Assembly (NCBI GenBank): GCA_019721075.1
Contig: JAHEAD010000001.1
Span: 62,001 to 126,000 of the forward strand
DNA from: Candidatus Sysuiplasma jiujiangense
GTDB taxonomy: Archaea; Thermoplasmatota; Thermoplasmata; Sysuiplasmatales; Sysuiplasmataceae
Reading direction: 5' to 3'
DNA length: 64,000 nt
Of this stretch, positions 1 to 9,445 are shown piece after piece; the first letter of the stretch is position 1; the number at the start of each line of letters is the position of its first letter. The position numbers and the translations under genes were made by a program. The notes below the pieces were generated by a model, which ran no database searches, had not been told where the DNA came from, and saw nothing but the letters and a program-made list of their open reading frames with translations.

Positions 1-291
1 TGGAAGGAAGACTTTGTAGCTACCGGAATGGCAGCAAGAGGATGGGCAATGCTTTGCTATGGCCTTGATGATGGGCACCTTCACAATGTTGTTCTTGATG
101 CTCAGAATGCCGGCTTTCCGGCAACAGTCGTACCCGTGATCCTTATGGATGTTTACGAGCATGCTTATTTCATAGACTACGGTACAGCGAGAAAGCCGTA
201 TGTAGAGGCGTTCTTCAAGAACATAAACTGGAACAGGATTTCAAAAAGATTTGAAAAGTGTGTCAGAATGCACAAGGTATGGAGCGAGTGA
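1..291 (+). CDS. sod: Superoxide dismutase [Fe/Mn], C-terminal part (5' truncated by window)
   Basis: This is the C-terminal 96 residues of an iron/manganese superoxide dismutase, which converts superoxide to hydrogen peroxide and oxygen in the cytoplasm. The frame is open from the first base of the window (WKEDF...), so the start lies upstream. The diagnostic metal-binding segment DVYEHAYFIDYG is present; the Asp and His of DxxxH are two of the four metal ligands, with Tyr where many homologues have Trp. The protein ends normally after about 40 further residues. Metal preference cannot be judged from this piece. The next gene is convergent, about 80 bases away. Confidence 0.9.
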   Translation, partial: WKEDFVATGMAARGWAMLCYGLDDGHLHNVVLDAQNAGFPATVVPVILMDVYEHAYFIDYGTARKPYVEAFFKNINWNRISKRFEKCVRMHKVWSE

Positions 292-368
292 TTCACGCAA
301 CTGACAAGTGACTGTGCAGCCGGAAAACCTTTTACCTGTTTTCACTTGTCTTAGGCAGCGGAAACATC

Positions 369-725
369 TCATTTGATCCTCTCAAATATATCTGCCTCCT
401 GCTCCCTTGGCGGTTTTTCCTGCTCCTTCTTCCAGAATCTTCTGTAAACTAAGAAGTAGTTGAGCAAGATGGAAAGCAACGTAATACCGGAAATCAGGAA
501 GGGATTGAACTGTGAAATGCCCGTTGCATATGCTATAATGCCAATCAGAATGAGCGCTTCGAACAGCGCCAGTGTCCAGATGAAATAACGGAGGAAATCG
601 CGGTATACCCATTCGCGCCAGGTTTTTCCGGTGGCATCCAGCGCGTTCACTTTCTGTATTTCCTCGGGTTCCTCATACTGCCCGATTGTGCCATTTTTTC
701 CTGATCCTGCAGCAGGGCTGGTCAC
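369..725 (-). CDS. Small membrane protein, two TM helices, unknown function
   Basis: A 118-residue protein I do not recognise. The first half is hydrophilic. Two predicted membrane helices follow (roughly residues 45-68 and 76-93), then a short tail rich in Lys and Glu. It starts with GTG, preceded at about 8 bases by GAGGAG, a good ribosome-binding site that supports this start. It lies 43 bases downstream of the 851-residue membrane protein on the same strand, so the two are probably cotranscribed. No catalytic motif is visible. Confidence 0.6.
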   Translation of the reverse strand: MTSPAAGSGKNGTIGQYEEPEEIQKVNALDATGKTWREWVYRDFLRYFIWTLALFEALILIGIIAYATGISQFNPFLISGITLLSILLNYFLVYRRFWKKEQEKPPREQEADIFERIK

Positions 726-768
726 CCGTCTCTCCTCTCATTCAGATGATTGCAAAGAACGGGGCCCC

Positions 769-3324
769 TCACTGACTGCGCCTCCTGAATACCCTGAAAT
801 TCCGGATAAGAGCGATTGTGCCCTGATTATAGAGCGGTATGACGATCAGAGCGAGCAGCAGAAGAATCAGACCCGATCCTGAAACAATGTATCCGATTGT
901 GAGCACCTGGAAGGGTGAGAAATAGACTGAAACGGCGGACGGGCCTCCTCCGCTTATCTCATACATCAGGTCACCTATGGAGCGGTAGGACATGCTTGTA
1001 TTGCTGGCCGCATATGATACAAGGTCCGGAGCCGTTTGCCATCCTGAATTAGAGCCTGATGGCGGAACGAAAATCAGGTAGTTCTGATAGCCGAAGTCCA
1101 GCATTCCAGGCAAATAGATGCGATAGTCTGCATCGCTGATCTTTTTTGTGCTGAGGAGCACATATGAACCATTGCCGTATGACGCATTGGTGGCAGCAGT
1201 ATGGCCCGGGGCAATACCCCAGCCGTAATCGAGCATGTTAAGCCTTGCAGACAGGTTTATCAGTTGTTCATATCCTGTTACGATCTGAATGGTGTGGACA
1301 ACGTAAGCCCTTGATACGGGATGCATGTTCTCAAACAGCGCGGAGGATGAACTGTTTTCAACAAGCCTGAGATCCTTCTGCCCGTAGAGGAATGAGTAAT
1401 TCCAGTAATCTGCACTTTTGCTCAGAAAGACATATTTGACGTCCATGAGAGACAGTAAGTTCCCAAGATGTGTGATGCTGTTTCTCTCATTAAGAATTGA
1501 GGACATCAGCGACGAGAAGAGACCGCTTTCTCCCTGACCCGAGAGATAGGTGTCCTGACCACCGTAGATCAGATTCTGGCTGAAAAATTGATTGAAAGGA
1601 GATGCAAATTTGGTGCCGCTCCAGTTATAGTACATGTAGCCGTGCCATGGAAGGACCAGCACTGAGTAGTCGGAAGTGTTCTGATTCATCATATCTTCCG
1701 CCTTATACCATGATGCGGGATACTGGACAGACGTCAGCTGCCCGTCAAAGGAGCCGACCTCCATGTACGAATAAATGAAAGGTGAAATGAGTATCATGAC
1801 AATCACGAGGACGATGATCGCCCGTGCCGGGCCCCTGATTCCGCTCGCATTGAAGTGAAGATGCTTTCCTTCCAGTAATGACTGAAGCTGCAGAACGCTA
1901 AGGCCGCCAAGAAAAGAGTAGGCAAACACCAGCAGTGCGACAAATTTCTGAGGCTCCCTGAAGCCGTTGAAGAGGGGGACGTTATCATAGAGGAAAGTGT
2001 AAAGGCCGGAGGTAAGCGGTGAGGAGAGTCCTGTAGCGAGAACCACAGACAGTACTGCTGCAATTGAAAGCGATATGCAAACAGGCCCTTTTCTGCTGTC
2101 CTGGTAATAGGAAAGGAGACCATAAATAGAAAGGAGCAGGAAGAAAAGGAAAACCAGCAGGAGAGAGGGAAAGGCTGATATTGGATATGGATAACCTGTG
2201 CGGAAAAATCCATACATTGCGGCGACACTGAGCATTGTGTTGTTTAATACAGTTGGTGTGGACTCAAACGCTATTGCATCCAGGAAACTGAACGTCCCAA
2301 TTATCTTCTGCGTGGAGTATGCAGAATAGAGAAGCCAGTAGGCATTAAGGACGGCGAGGACAGATACCAGAAGAGCAATCGCCTTCACTTCAGCAAACAG
2401 ACGTGATGAGAACCGATTGCGACGTATGTAGAAGAGCTGTGTAACAAAGTAGAGGGCAGAGAGCGCCACGTCGAGCACAAAGGTGTGTATATCAAAGACA
2501 ACAACCACAGAAAATACAATCGAAGTCTTTGCAGCGTGCTTCCACATACCTTTGCTTTCCGCATTGTCGAGAAGTTCTATAAAATAAAGGAAGGCAAGAG
2601 GTGAAATTGAATAGGCGAAGAGCAGGCCCCATGCTCCAGCAAGCATCCTTGCGTAGACAAAAGGATTTACAACATAAAGTATTGAGGCAAAATAACTGGA
2701 CAATCCATTCAGTCCAAAATGCCGGCTGAAGCGAAACATCGTAAATCCTGAGAGGAAAAAAATCAGGAAGAGAAAAATCTTTTCAACAGCCCATCCCGGA
2801 ATGATGCCGTACAGCAGGTATTCGAACACGGCAAGGGCGTTTCCGCCGCCAAGAAATGGCGACAGGCCATAAACCCCGGACAGCGGGACGCGCGGGCCGA
2901 AGACCATGTCAGTTACAAGGATGTAGCCTTCATTCAGCAGCGGACCCAGGATCAGTAGAGACAGCAGTGAGAAGACTGCAGCTGGAATCGCATATTCGGA
3001 CAACAGTGTCCGGTGTTTTGCAGCTTGGTCCGAAAGCCAGACGTATAAAGATGAAAAGAAACGTCCGAGTCTTCCCGATCTGTGGCGTGGCCTGTCCAGA
3101 TAGCCGTCAATAATCATCAGGAAAACACCCGCAGTCAGGCAGTAAAAGAAGACAATAGCGATGTCGTTGGCCGAACTCGTGTTGCCTATTGACGATTCTA
3201 CCGCCGACGATACAAGCAGGACAAGAGAAAGTGCAACAAGATATCTAGGATCTATCCTGTACATTACATGGAGAACTACGAATGGAACAAGAATGGCGAG
3301 AGCAACGGCGTTGTATATTTCCAT
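769..3324 (-). CDS. Large polytopic membrane protein (GT-C glycosyltransferase-like or YfhO-like)
   Basis: An 851-residue integral membrane protein with about a dozen hydrophobic helices in the first 500 residues, then a roughly 280-residue extracytoplasmic region and one last helix followed by a basic tail. The order (many helices, then one soluble domain) and segments such as NPFVYARMLAG recall archaeal GT-C/AftD-like or YfhO-like proteins, which move sugars from lipid carriers onto proteins or glycans outside the cell. I cannot point to a catalytic DxD or ExD motif with certainty, so the enzymatic role is inference. Such a protein would suit an organism whose neighbouring genes encode Asn/Ser/Thr-rich surface proteins with many N-glycosylation sequons. 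Confidence 0.6.
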   Translation of the reverse strand: MEIYNAVALAILVPFVVLHVMYRIDPRYLVALSLVLLVSSAVESSIGNTSSANDIAIVFFYCLTAGVFLMIIDGYLDRPRHRSGRLGRFFSSLYVWLSDQAAKHRTLLSEYAIPAAVFSLLSLLILGPLLNEGYILVTDMVFGPRVPLSGVYGLSPFLGGGNALAVFEYLLYGIIPGWAVEKIFLFLIFFLSGFTMFRFSRHFGLNGLSSYFASILYVVNPFVYARMLAGAWGLLFAYSISPLAFLYFIELLDNAESKGMWKHAAKTSIVFSVVVVFDIHTFVLDVALSALYFVTQLFYIRRNRFSSRLFAEVKAIALLVSVLAVLNAYWLLYSAYSTQKIIGTFSFLDAIAFESTPTVLNNTMLSVAAMYGFFRTGYPYPISAFPSLLLVFLFFLLLSIYGLLSYYQDSRKGPVCISLSIAAVLSVVLATGLSSPLTSGLYTFLYDNVPLFNGFREPQKFVALLVFAYSFLGGLSVLQLQSLLEGKHLHFNASGIRGPARAIIVLVIVMILISPFIYSYMEVGSFDGQLTSVQYPASWYKAEDMMNQNTSDYSVLVLPWHGYMYYNWSGTKFASPFNQFFSQNLIYGGQDTYLSGQGESGLFSSLMSSILNERNSITHLGNLLSLMDVKYVFLSKSADYWNYSFLYGQKDLRLVENSSSSALFENMHPVSRAYVVHTIQIVTGYEQLINLSARLNMLDYGWGIAPGHTAATNASYGNGSYVLLSTKKISDADYRIYLPGMLDFGYQNYLIFVPPSGSNSGWQTAPDLVSYAASNTSMSYRSIGDLMYEISGGGPSAVSVYFSPFQVLTIGYIVSGSGLILLLLALIVIPLYNQGTIALIRNFRVFRRRSQ

Positions 3325-3450
3325 TTAATCCATCTCATGCAGAAAACCCAGCAAATAGATAAATGAGTCCGTCAGTTCGGGCAAGCATCGCCGGTTACGC
3401 GATGTCACATTGTTTCTGCGGGCAGTATACCCAAACTTTATTGATTACCT

Positions 3451-3460
3451 AATTTATAGT
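3451..3460 (+). promoter_or_regulatory. TATA box for leaderless transcription of the bactofilin-DUF835 gene
   Basis: AATTTATAGT is centred about 22-24 bases before the ATG at 3477. This is the archaeal spacing that places the transcription start on or next to the start codon. No ribosome-binding site precedes the ATG, which fits a leaderless mRNA. Confidence 0.45.
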
Positions 3461-3476
3461 CTGGCCGAATACTTTC

Positions 3477-4895
3477 ATGCGCATATTCAGAAAATCCGGA
3501 AAGTGGTCCGGCCGGCCGAAGTTTGCATCTGAAATTCTGGCACTGAGTGAAACCGCAGGGAATGGCGCTGATACAGAAAAACATACAGCGAAGGCGGACA
3601 GGCTTTTTGTTGACAGGGAAGGGAATGTGAGCATTTTCGAGACTTCGTTGATTGAAGACAATGTTATCGCGAAGGGTGATCTCTGGGTGGGAAAAAATGC
3701 AACCGTAAGCGGCAGGATACAGGTTGAGGGAGACCTCATCATGGAGGCGAATTCCAGGATCCTGGGTTCTGCATTTGTTAAGGGTTCCGCGCATTTCAAA
3801 GAGAACGCAGTGATAGCTGGGGAAGTAGACATCGTCGGTGCGGTGTACCGCGGAAACAATCCTCCGGAACACATGTTCAGAAACAGGCGAAGGGGGCTGC
3901 ACGCAATGCAGTTTAAGTCCAGCATGGAAACTGCAGGCGTGGAAAATGAAATTGACAGGCTTATTGACACCGAAAAGCTCCAGACGGGGACGCTTGTCAT
4001 TGTACAGGAAAGGAAGACAGACCTTTCCTACGGACTGATCAGGAAGTTTGCCGGAGCAGGAACTGCCTGCATGATAATAGGAAGGGAGCCGCCGGAGAGG
4101 GTACGATCCGTCAGGATGATTGATATCGAGGATGAACAGGTTTTATGGCTTACGACACTGGTAGGAAGAAGGTGCGTGAACCCGACACACCTCGGCTCGA
4201 TACAGAATACCATAGGTCATTTCATTGACTCAAGCATCAGGGGAATTATTCTGGTTGACGGCATAGAGTACCTGATTTCAAATAACGGCTTTGATGCAGT
4301 ATTGAAGTTCATAAACAAGATTGAAGACATGATAATAACGACCGGAACAACAGTTGTAGTTTCGATAGATCCCAGGACACTTGATGCGATGCATCTTGCG
4401 CTGTTTGAGAGGGGTGCGGAAACCATTTACAGGCAGGATACATCAGAGCAGGATGAAGAATCCGGTGGCGAAATTGAGGAGAGGCTGAAAGAGGAAACAG
4501 TGAGAAGACAGCAGCTTGAGGACAGGCTGGACGAATATCTTTCAAGGATCGAGAATGCGATTATGGCCGTTAAGGCAGGAACGCAGATAAGTTCGGAAGA
4601 CCATATCCTCAGCATAAATGAGCTCGAGGATGCCAAGGAAGTGATCAGGCAGGAGATCGGCAGACTGGAGGAGAAACTGAAACAGCGGGAAATTGAACTT
4701 GTCCGTGTGCTGGAGCAAAGGATAGAATCGCATGAGGTGAAGACTGATAAAGATACAAAGATGGAGGAAATGGAAAGGCAGCTCAGGGACAATTCAGAGC
4801 TTCTGCTGAAAGCAGTGCTTCTGGCGGAAAAACTTTCACTGAAAGGAAGAGGAGAAAGCACGGTCGGTCGCGAGAAGGAAATAGATTTGAAATGA
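3477..4895 (+). CDS. Bactofilin-like domain fused to DUF835 and a coiled coil
   Basis: A 472-residue soluble protein with three parts. Residues about 45-125 form a polymer-forming (bactofilin-type) right-handed beta-helix, seen as short repeats with alternating Val/Ile and Gly (VIAKGDLWVGKNATVSGRIQ). Residues about 165-310 are a DUF835 domain with the family-like core ILVDGIEYLISNNGF. Residues about 330-465 are a charged heptad-type coiled coil. Bactofilins self-assemble into filaments or scaffolds on membranes; DUF835 is an archaeal domain of unknown function found in signalling-type proteins. The combination suggests a scaffold that recruits or organises a signalling module, which is inference. 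It sits among genes for surface proteins and converges with the gene at 4901, only 5 bases away. Two more DUF835 proteins occur in this window. Confidence 0.8.
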   Translation: MRIFRKSGKWSGRPKFASEILALSETAGNGADTEKHTAKADRLFVDREGNVSIFETSLIEDNVIAKGDLWVGKNATVSGRIQVEGDLIMEANSRILGSAFVKGSAHFKENAVIAGEVDIVGAVYRGNNPPEHMFRNRRRGLHAMQFKSSMETAGVENEIDRLIDTEKLQTGTLVIVQERKTDLSYGLIRKFAGAGTACMIIGREPPERVRSVRMIDIEDEQVLWLTTLVGRRCVNPTHLGSIQNTIGHFIDSSIRGIILVDGIEYLISNNGFDAVLKFINKIEDMIITTGTTVVVSIDPRTLDAMHLALFERGAETIYRQDTSEQDEESGGEIEERLKEETVRRQQLEDRLDEYLSRIENAIMAVKAGTQISSEDHILSINELEDAKEVIRQEIGRLEEKLKQREIELVRVLEQRIESHEVKTDKDTKMEEMERQLRDNSELLLKAVLLAEKLSLKGRGESTVGREKEIDLK

Positions 4896-4900
4896 GCGGC

Positions 4901-6823
4901 CTATCTTTTTCTGCCGATTCTCAGTTTCCGGTAGATATAAACAGATGAAACAACTCCGGTGAAAAACGGAATAAGGAAGGAAGGGAGAAAATACAGGAAC
5001 GGGATGTTCTGGGCGACAGTGAAGACAATGTAGGGACCGGTACTGTTCACTGTGACCAGATAGACACCCGGTGTTGCTGAAGGTATTGTGAAAGGAATGC
5101 TGAAACTGCCGCTGGAATTTACTGTTAATGAACTGTCAGTATTCAGATGGTTCCACTGAACGGATAAGCTTTCTCCCGGTTTGAAGCCTGTCCCGCTAAC
5201 GATTATTCTTTCACCGGCAAAACCGGTATAGGTGTTTGATGTGAGTGATGGAACGACCATAATGCCCACAGGGGCCGAATTGATGCCGTTCGCCTGTAAT
5301 GCCGAAATGAGCGTCAAACCGCCGGGAACCTGCGGCAGCCGCAGGTCTCCGTTCAGCGTACCGTTGCTGGATGTCATAATTGTGCCTATTATGCCATTGC
5401 CGTCCAGTTCGATATCAACCTGTGAATTCGGTATGAAAAACATCCCGTAAATTTGTAACTGAGAGGATACAGCAATCGATCTGTGGATGATGTCGATGAC
5501 CGGTATTATTACAAAGGAAACAGTGTTTGAAACGAGTGAATTATTCGACGCAAGCATAAGTTCGTAGTAGCCGGATAAAACGCCGGGAATGTAGAAGCTG
5601 ATTTCCACATGGCCTTTGCTGTTTGCTTCTCCCGTCTCATTCGGCAAAATTTTTCCGCCGATATAAAGACTGACGCTGCTGCCGGGAGAAAAACCATAAC
5701 CCTGCACTGGCAACATCTGCCCCGGGCTGCCGTTTTTGCTTTTTATTACCAGAGTGGGCACGTTTACAAAGAAAAATGCCGATGCATTGGGCGTGCCGGA
5801 TGAACTGGCAGTTACCTGATGGTAGCCATATGACATTACAGGCACGGCCAGTGCAACAACAAGGCTCCCGGTAATATTGGCAACCCCTGTATAGCTGACT
5901 GATGAGTCCTCCCATTCCACATTTACATTCTGGTTTGCAGCGAAGCCGGAAAGAAAACCGGTGATCACCTCTCCGACGCTGCCGTTATCCGCTCCGAGAA
6001 GGAGATGTGGAACAACAGATCCATGGCCTATCTCAGCTGGTTGCGCAATAAACCTGACGGAATAATTGCCGAACGGAAGAGCAGGAAGAATAAGTTTGAG
6101 GTATCCGGCACCATTCGTATCCGTCAGCAGGCTTGTGCCTGCATACGATCTGTTACCTATCACCACATTGCCCAGGCTTTCATTTTGAAAAAATCCACCG
6201 GCAAGGATGGTTACTCGTCCGCCGCTGTAGGAGCTGGCAGGATAGGCAAAAATTGACGGATTCACTCCCGGAACGGATACTATACCGGCATCACCCAGTT
6301 CATAAGTTGTTCCACTGCCATGGATTGAGAGGGAGAAGGGTCCTTCCGTTAGATTGCCCGACAAAGTGAAACTGAAATTGACTACCGTTCCGTTGGCGGA
6401 GATGTTATAGGGGATATTTGAACAGTTCAGAACATTGCCGCTGTGGTCCGTAACAGAGGTTGAATTGGAAGGAATCGGTGCTGAGGGGGTAAGACCGTAA
6501 ATCTCAGGTATGACCACTACGGAGTTCACTTTTCCCGGCGTAGACACGGGTGCATCGGAATTGATATAAACCATTTCCGGCTGGGCAGAAGATTGAGCTG
6601 ACGCGGCCGGGTATCCGGCTGCCGCCGTTTCAGGGGTAGCACCGTTTTGCCCGTGCATCTGAGAGGCCGGCACCGTCAGTTGATATGCCTGCCGGGGCTG
6701 CAGGTTTACTGCAGCTGACATCGTACTGCGCGGCATCATAGGCGCGACCGGCTGTGCAATCGAAATTGCAATGACGATTGCGGCGATGATTTTGAAAAGA
6801 GCAACCGACAATTTTCCATTCAC
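4901..6823 (-). CDS. Cell-surface protein with tandem IPT/TIG-like beta repeats and C-terminal anchor
   Basis: A 640-residue exported protein. It has an N-terminal signal sequence (about residues 8-28), then a Ser/Thr/Asn-rich ectodomain of several tandem Ig-like units. In these the motif G-x-G-F-x-P-x-x-x-V recurs (for example GYGFSPGSSVSLYI and GTGFKPGESLSVQW), typical of IPT/TIG folds. A single C-terminal helix (about 610-632) is followed by a short basic tail, so it is anchored in the membrane with the repeats outside. Many NxS/T sequons suggest glycosylation. It starts with GTG after a GAAGG ribosome-binding site. It probably contributes to the envelope or to adhesion; no enzyme motif is visible. 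Confidence 0.75.
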   Translation of the reverse strand: MNGKLSVALFKIIAAIVIAISIAQPVAPMMPRSTMSAAVNLQPRQAYQLTVPASQMHGQNGATPETAAAGYPAASAQSSAQPEMVYINSDAPVSTPGKVNSVVVIPEIYGLTPSAPIPSNSTSVTDHSGNVLNCSNIPYNISANGTVVNFSFTLSGNLTEGPFSLSIHGSGTTYELGDAGIVSVPGVNPSIFAYPASSYSGGRVTILAGGFFQNESLGNVVIGNRSYAGTSLLTDTNGAGYLKLILPALPFGNYSVRFIAQPAEIGHGSVVPHLLLGADNGSVGEVITGFLSGFAANQNVNVEWEDSSVSYTGVANITGSLVVALAVPVMSYGYHQVTASSSGTPNASAFFFVNVPTLVIKSKNGSPGQMLPVQGYGFSPGSSVSLYIGGKILPNETGEANSKGHVEISFYIPGVLSGYYELMLASNNSLVSNTVSFVIIPVIDIIHRSIAVSSQLQIYGMFFIPNSQVDIELDGNGIIGTIMTSSNGTLNGDLRLPQVPGGLTLISALQANGINSAPVGIMVVPSLTSNTYTGFAGERIIVSGTGFKPGESLSVQWNHLNTDSSLTVNSSGSFSIPFTIPSATPGVYLVTVNSTGPYIVFTVAQNIPFLYFLPSFLIPFFTGVVSSVYIYRKLRIGRKR

Positions 6824-6931
6824 CCTTCAAAAACGAACTGATTCTCCGATTCCGACGCGGATCATACTCTCTGCACTTATTTGTAACGGCAATCATATCC
6901 GCATCTGAAAATCAATAGTGATAATGACTGC

Positions 6932-6940
6932 TTTAAATAT
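6932..6940 (+). promoter_or_regulatory. TATA box upstream of the stand-alone DUF835 gene
   Basis: TTTAAATAT lies where it would place a transcription start near 6960. That rules out the TTG at 6949 as the start for this promoter and favours the in-frame GTG at 6976. Confidence 0.4.
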
Positions 6941-6975
6941 AAAACCAATTGCCAGTGTCCCGATCGCCGGTAATA

Positions 6976-7557
6976 GTGCAGCCGAACAAGGATCCGTTGC
7001 TTGAATTTGAAAATCATAGAATCATTTCCGGGGAAGTATACCTGGTTGAAGAGCAGAAGCCTAAACTCTTTTTTGAATTCTGTTCTGAAGCCGGTCTCCA
7101 GGGAACAAAGATATTGCTCATAACACGCGTCTATCCTGAAAGGATCAGGGCAGATTACAGCATCGGAAATTCGGCCATAATCTGGCTCACCCATGTTATC
7201 GGCAGAGATTACATAGAACCTACCCAGACAAATCTGATCCTCAAGAGGATCACCGCCTTCATGAAGGAAAATGCGCCCTGCATAATAATGCTTGACGGAA
7301 TAGAATATCTCATCAATCAGAACAATTTTGATCTCGTGATAGGCTTCCTTAATCATATCAGGGACCTGGTAATCATCAATAATTCAGTCCTGATGATATC
7401 AGTGGACCCTCAGACACTCGATAAGAGGGAGCTGGCGCTCGTGGAGAGAGGGATGACCATTATCAAATCAGGTGAATCGGAAGGAAGGGCAGGTGCAGTG
7501 TTGACGCTTGAGTCGGGAAGCGTAAAGGTAATGCGCAGCCCTTCCTCGAAGGTATAA
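6976..7557 (+). CDS. Stand-alone DUF835 protein
   Basis: A protein of about 193 residues that is almost entirely one DUF835 domain; its core is IIMLDGIEYLINQNNFD. It is clearly paralogous to the DUF835 segments encoded at 3477 and 20081: all three share a WLT/WLS...G-x-x-x-x-x-P segment, the DGxEYLI motif and a SxDPxTLD-like stretch. No membrane helix or signal peptide is present, so it is cytoplasmic. Start choice is uncertain: TTG at 6949 gives nine more residues, but a TATA box at 6932 argues for GTG at 6976. It lies between two surface-protein genes transcribed the other way. Molecular function is unknown; an intracellular signalling or adaptor role is inferred from the company the domain keeps. 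Confidence 0.75.
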   Translation: MQPNKDPLLEFENHRIISGEVYLVEEQKPKLFFEFCSEAGLQGTKILLITRVYPERIRADYSIGNSAIIWLTHVIGRDYIEPTQTNLILKRITAFMKENAPCIIMLDGIEYLINQNNFDLVIGFLNHIRDLVIINNSVLMISVDPQTLDKRELALVERGMTIIKSGESEGRAGAVLTLESGSVKVMRSPSSKV

Positions 7558-7573
7558 GGCACAATCCTGGAGA

Positions 7574-8905
7574 TTATGTCGATTTTCGCCTGTACATTTC
7601 AAAAGTGGCTATTGCAACAATTGCTATGGCAGCAGAAAGAGGTATCACCGTAGCCGAAAACAGACCGATGATCCCGCTCTGAGCACCGGAATTGGCGGTG
7701 ATATTGAGGCTCGTGATCGTCCCCGGCGTATAGACAGCCACCATTGTGTAATGACCTATATCTGTAATGTTGAAAGTGGAACCGGAAAGGGACGATTTGA
7801 ATAACACCATCGCAAGAGATGCTTTGTCTTTAAGAGCAAATCCGTTAAGTGTGAGAGAAAGATGCTTCGAAGTCGCATTCAGCAGATTTCCGCTGAAGAG
7901 AAAGACTGCTGTCGTGCCGTTTGATCCTGTCAATCCGCCAGGAGAGGAAAGCCGTATGTCGTTATGCACAAGTTTGACAGGCAGGACAGATTGCCCGTTC
8001 AGGTTATAATCCATTTCATATCCGTACGATCCGGACACCAATGCAGCCGAAGCAAAATATGAAACCGTCCCCTTTGAGACACCCTCTGCCAGAAGATTCA
8101 TTGCCGAGTTAAGATTGGTTACACCAGCGGCAACCTGAAAGGAGGTCAGGTAGGATGACGGAGGCAGCGAAGTTTGTATCTGGTAGGGGCCGACGGAATC
8201 AAATAGGTTTGACTGATTTATTGTCAAATTGGAATCGGATGACATCAGGTAACCTGTGAAACCCAGGCTCCCGTTATCATAAGTCATTCCCATGAAACTG
8301 CTCTGAACATCGGGTGAAATAAATTTGCTGGCGGGCTGGATGTCCTGGTTCAGGGTAACGGAGCTGTACACCGTCTGCCCGAATGAATACAGTTGTATTA
8401 CTGCCTGAGGGTCATCATGTATGAGCAGAAGCATTGAGTCCGAATAAGCGTAGAAAACCGAGCCGCGCACCCCGCTTTTCAGCGTGTTCAAGGATGCCGA
8501 CTGAAATGTCATCTGGGAGAACAGGAGGGATGAAAAATTGGAAACAGGTTCCTGATCCACCTTGAAGTCAAGAATCTGGATACCGGAAACATTTTTGCCT
8601 GAAATGCTGCTGCTGTCGGGGCCAAAAACGAAACTGACAAAATTGCCGGAAACAAAAAATGGGGAAGATCCGGTATAATTAAAAGGAGAAAACAGCGGAC
8701 CGGAGACCGGACTGCCGGCATACGAGCTGTTGATAATCGATGTCGCGCTCAGGACCGACTGGCTGTTTTCCCCCGATGATGTCATCGCCGATGCTGAATG
8801 CCCGGTTCCACCGGCCGAAAGTATCAACGTGCTTCCCGCAAGCAGAATTGTGATGGCAAGAGTGATGTAAATTGTTCTCCTCTTTGAACCGGTTGAATCA
8901 GACAT
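7574..8905 (-). CDS. Secreted, membrane-anchored surface protein, unknown
   Basis: A 443-residue protein with a signal sequence (about residues 10-30), an ectodomain rich in Ser, Asn, Gly and Thr, and a C-terminal helix (about 415-435) followed by YRRKST. The N-out, C-anchored layout is the same as in the proteins at 4901 and 10668. I recognise no domain. The ectodomain looks all-beta, with several NxS/T sequons. Its 3' end is 16 bases from the end of the DUF835 gene at 6976, which converges on it. Confidence 0.65.
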   Translation of the reverse strand: MSDSTGSKRRTIYITLAITILLAGSTLILSAGGTGHSASAMTSSGENSQSVLSATSIINSSYAGSPVSGPLFSPFNYTGSSPFFVSGNFVSFVFGPDSSSISGKNVSGIQILDFKVDQEPVSNFSSLLFSQMTFQSASLNTLKSGVRGSVFYAYSDSMLLLIHDDPQAVIQLYSFGQTVYSSVTLNQDIQPASKFISPDVQSSFMGMTYDNGSLGFTGYLMSSDSNLTINQSNLFDSVGPYQIQTSLPPSSYLTSFQVAAGVTNLNSAMNLLAEGVSKGTVSYFASAALVSGSYGYEMDYNLNGQSVLPVKLVHNDIRLSSPGGLTGSNGTTAVFLFSGNLLNATSKHLSLTLNGFALKDKASLAMVLFKSSLSGSTFNITDIGHYTMVAVYTPGTITSLNITANSGAQSGIIGLFSATVIPLSAAIAIVAIATFEMYRRKST

Positions 8906-9169
8906 GATTACCTTTGTCCGTTGCAGCCTTTTGATTCACTCTAGACACTATATAAGGATTTACAGATTTCTGCCCTCCCGGAGAAGTGAATCCGCAGATG
9001 TCAATTGACAGCGATGCGGATGACCATTGCCGGTTCGCTCCAAAATTGCCCCCGGATTTCGTCCAGGTTACCGGGTGAATTGTTACGAGAGCATCTCTGG
9101 GCAGATGCATCAAGTAATTAAGATTAAAGAAGCTTATTGAATGCAGAGTGTGCACCGTGAGGGGTTTTA
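8906..9169. other. 264-base intergenic region
   Basis: No gene seen. It holds CTATATAAGGA at about 8947-8957, which can serve as a TATA box on either strand for one of the divergent neighbours, and a second AT-rich patch (TAATTAAGATTAAAG) at about 9116-9130 before the + strand gene at 9170. No repeat or RNA structure is obvious. Confidence 0.4.
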
Positions 9170-9433
9170 ATGAATGATCTGGTACTGCTTTTAATATTCC
9201 TGGTTGTCGGCTTCTCGCTTCTCCTTTTCATCATATCACTTCTGAGTGCAACGAGAATGAAGAGCTGGAAGACAGTTTTCCTTTCCCTCGCATTTGCGTT
9301 CTTCTTCATCAAGGGCCTCTATGTCCTTTATCTCACGGTTTTCACAAATTTCTCGAATCAGGGATTACTCATTACAACAAGTGTGCTCGACCTTGCGATA
9401 CTCTTTTTCATTTACGCTTCCGTGCTGAAATAG
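9170..9433 (+). CDS. Small three-helix membrane protein paired with a winged-helix regulator
   Basis: An 87-residue protein made almost only of three hydrophobic helices (about residues 3-25, 34-55 and 63-84). It starts at ATG with GAGGGG 6-7 bases upstream. It lies 12 bases before the winged-helix gene at 9446 on the same strand, so the two form an operon. Small membrane proteins next to ArsR-like or tandem winged-helix regulators recur in haloarchaea and Thermoplasmata, which suggests a membrane-linked regulatory pair. This is inference from gene order; the protein has no known activity. Confidence 0.65.
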   Translation: MNDLVLLLIFLVVGFSLLLFIISLLSATRMKSWKTVFLSLAFAFFFIKGLYVLYLTVFTNFSNQGLLITTSVLDLAILFFIYASVLK

Positions 9434-9445
9434 ACCGGTATCAGA

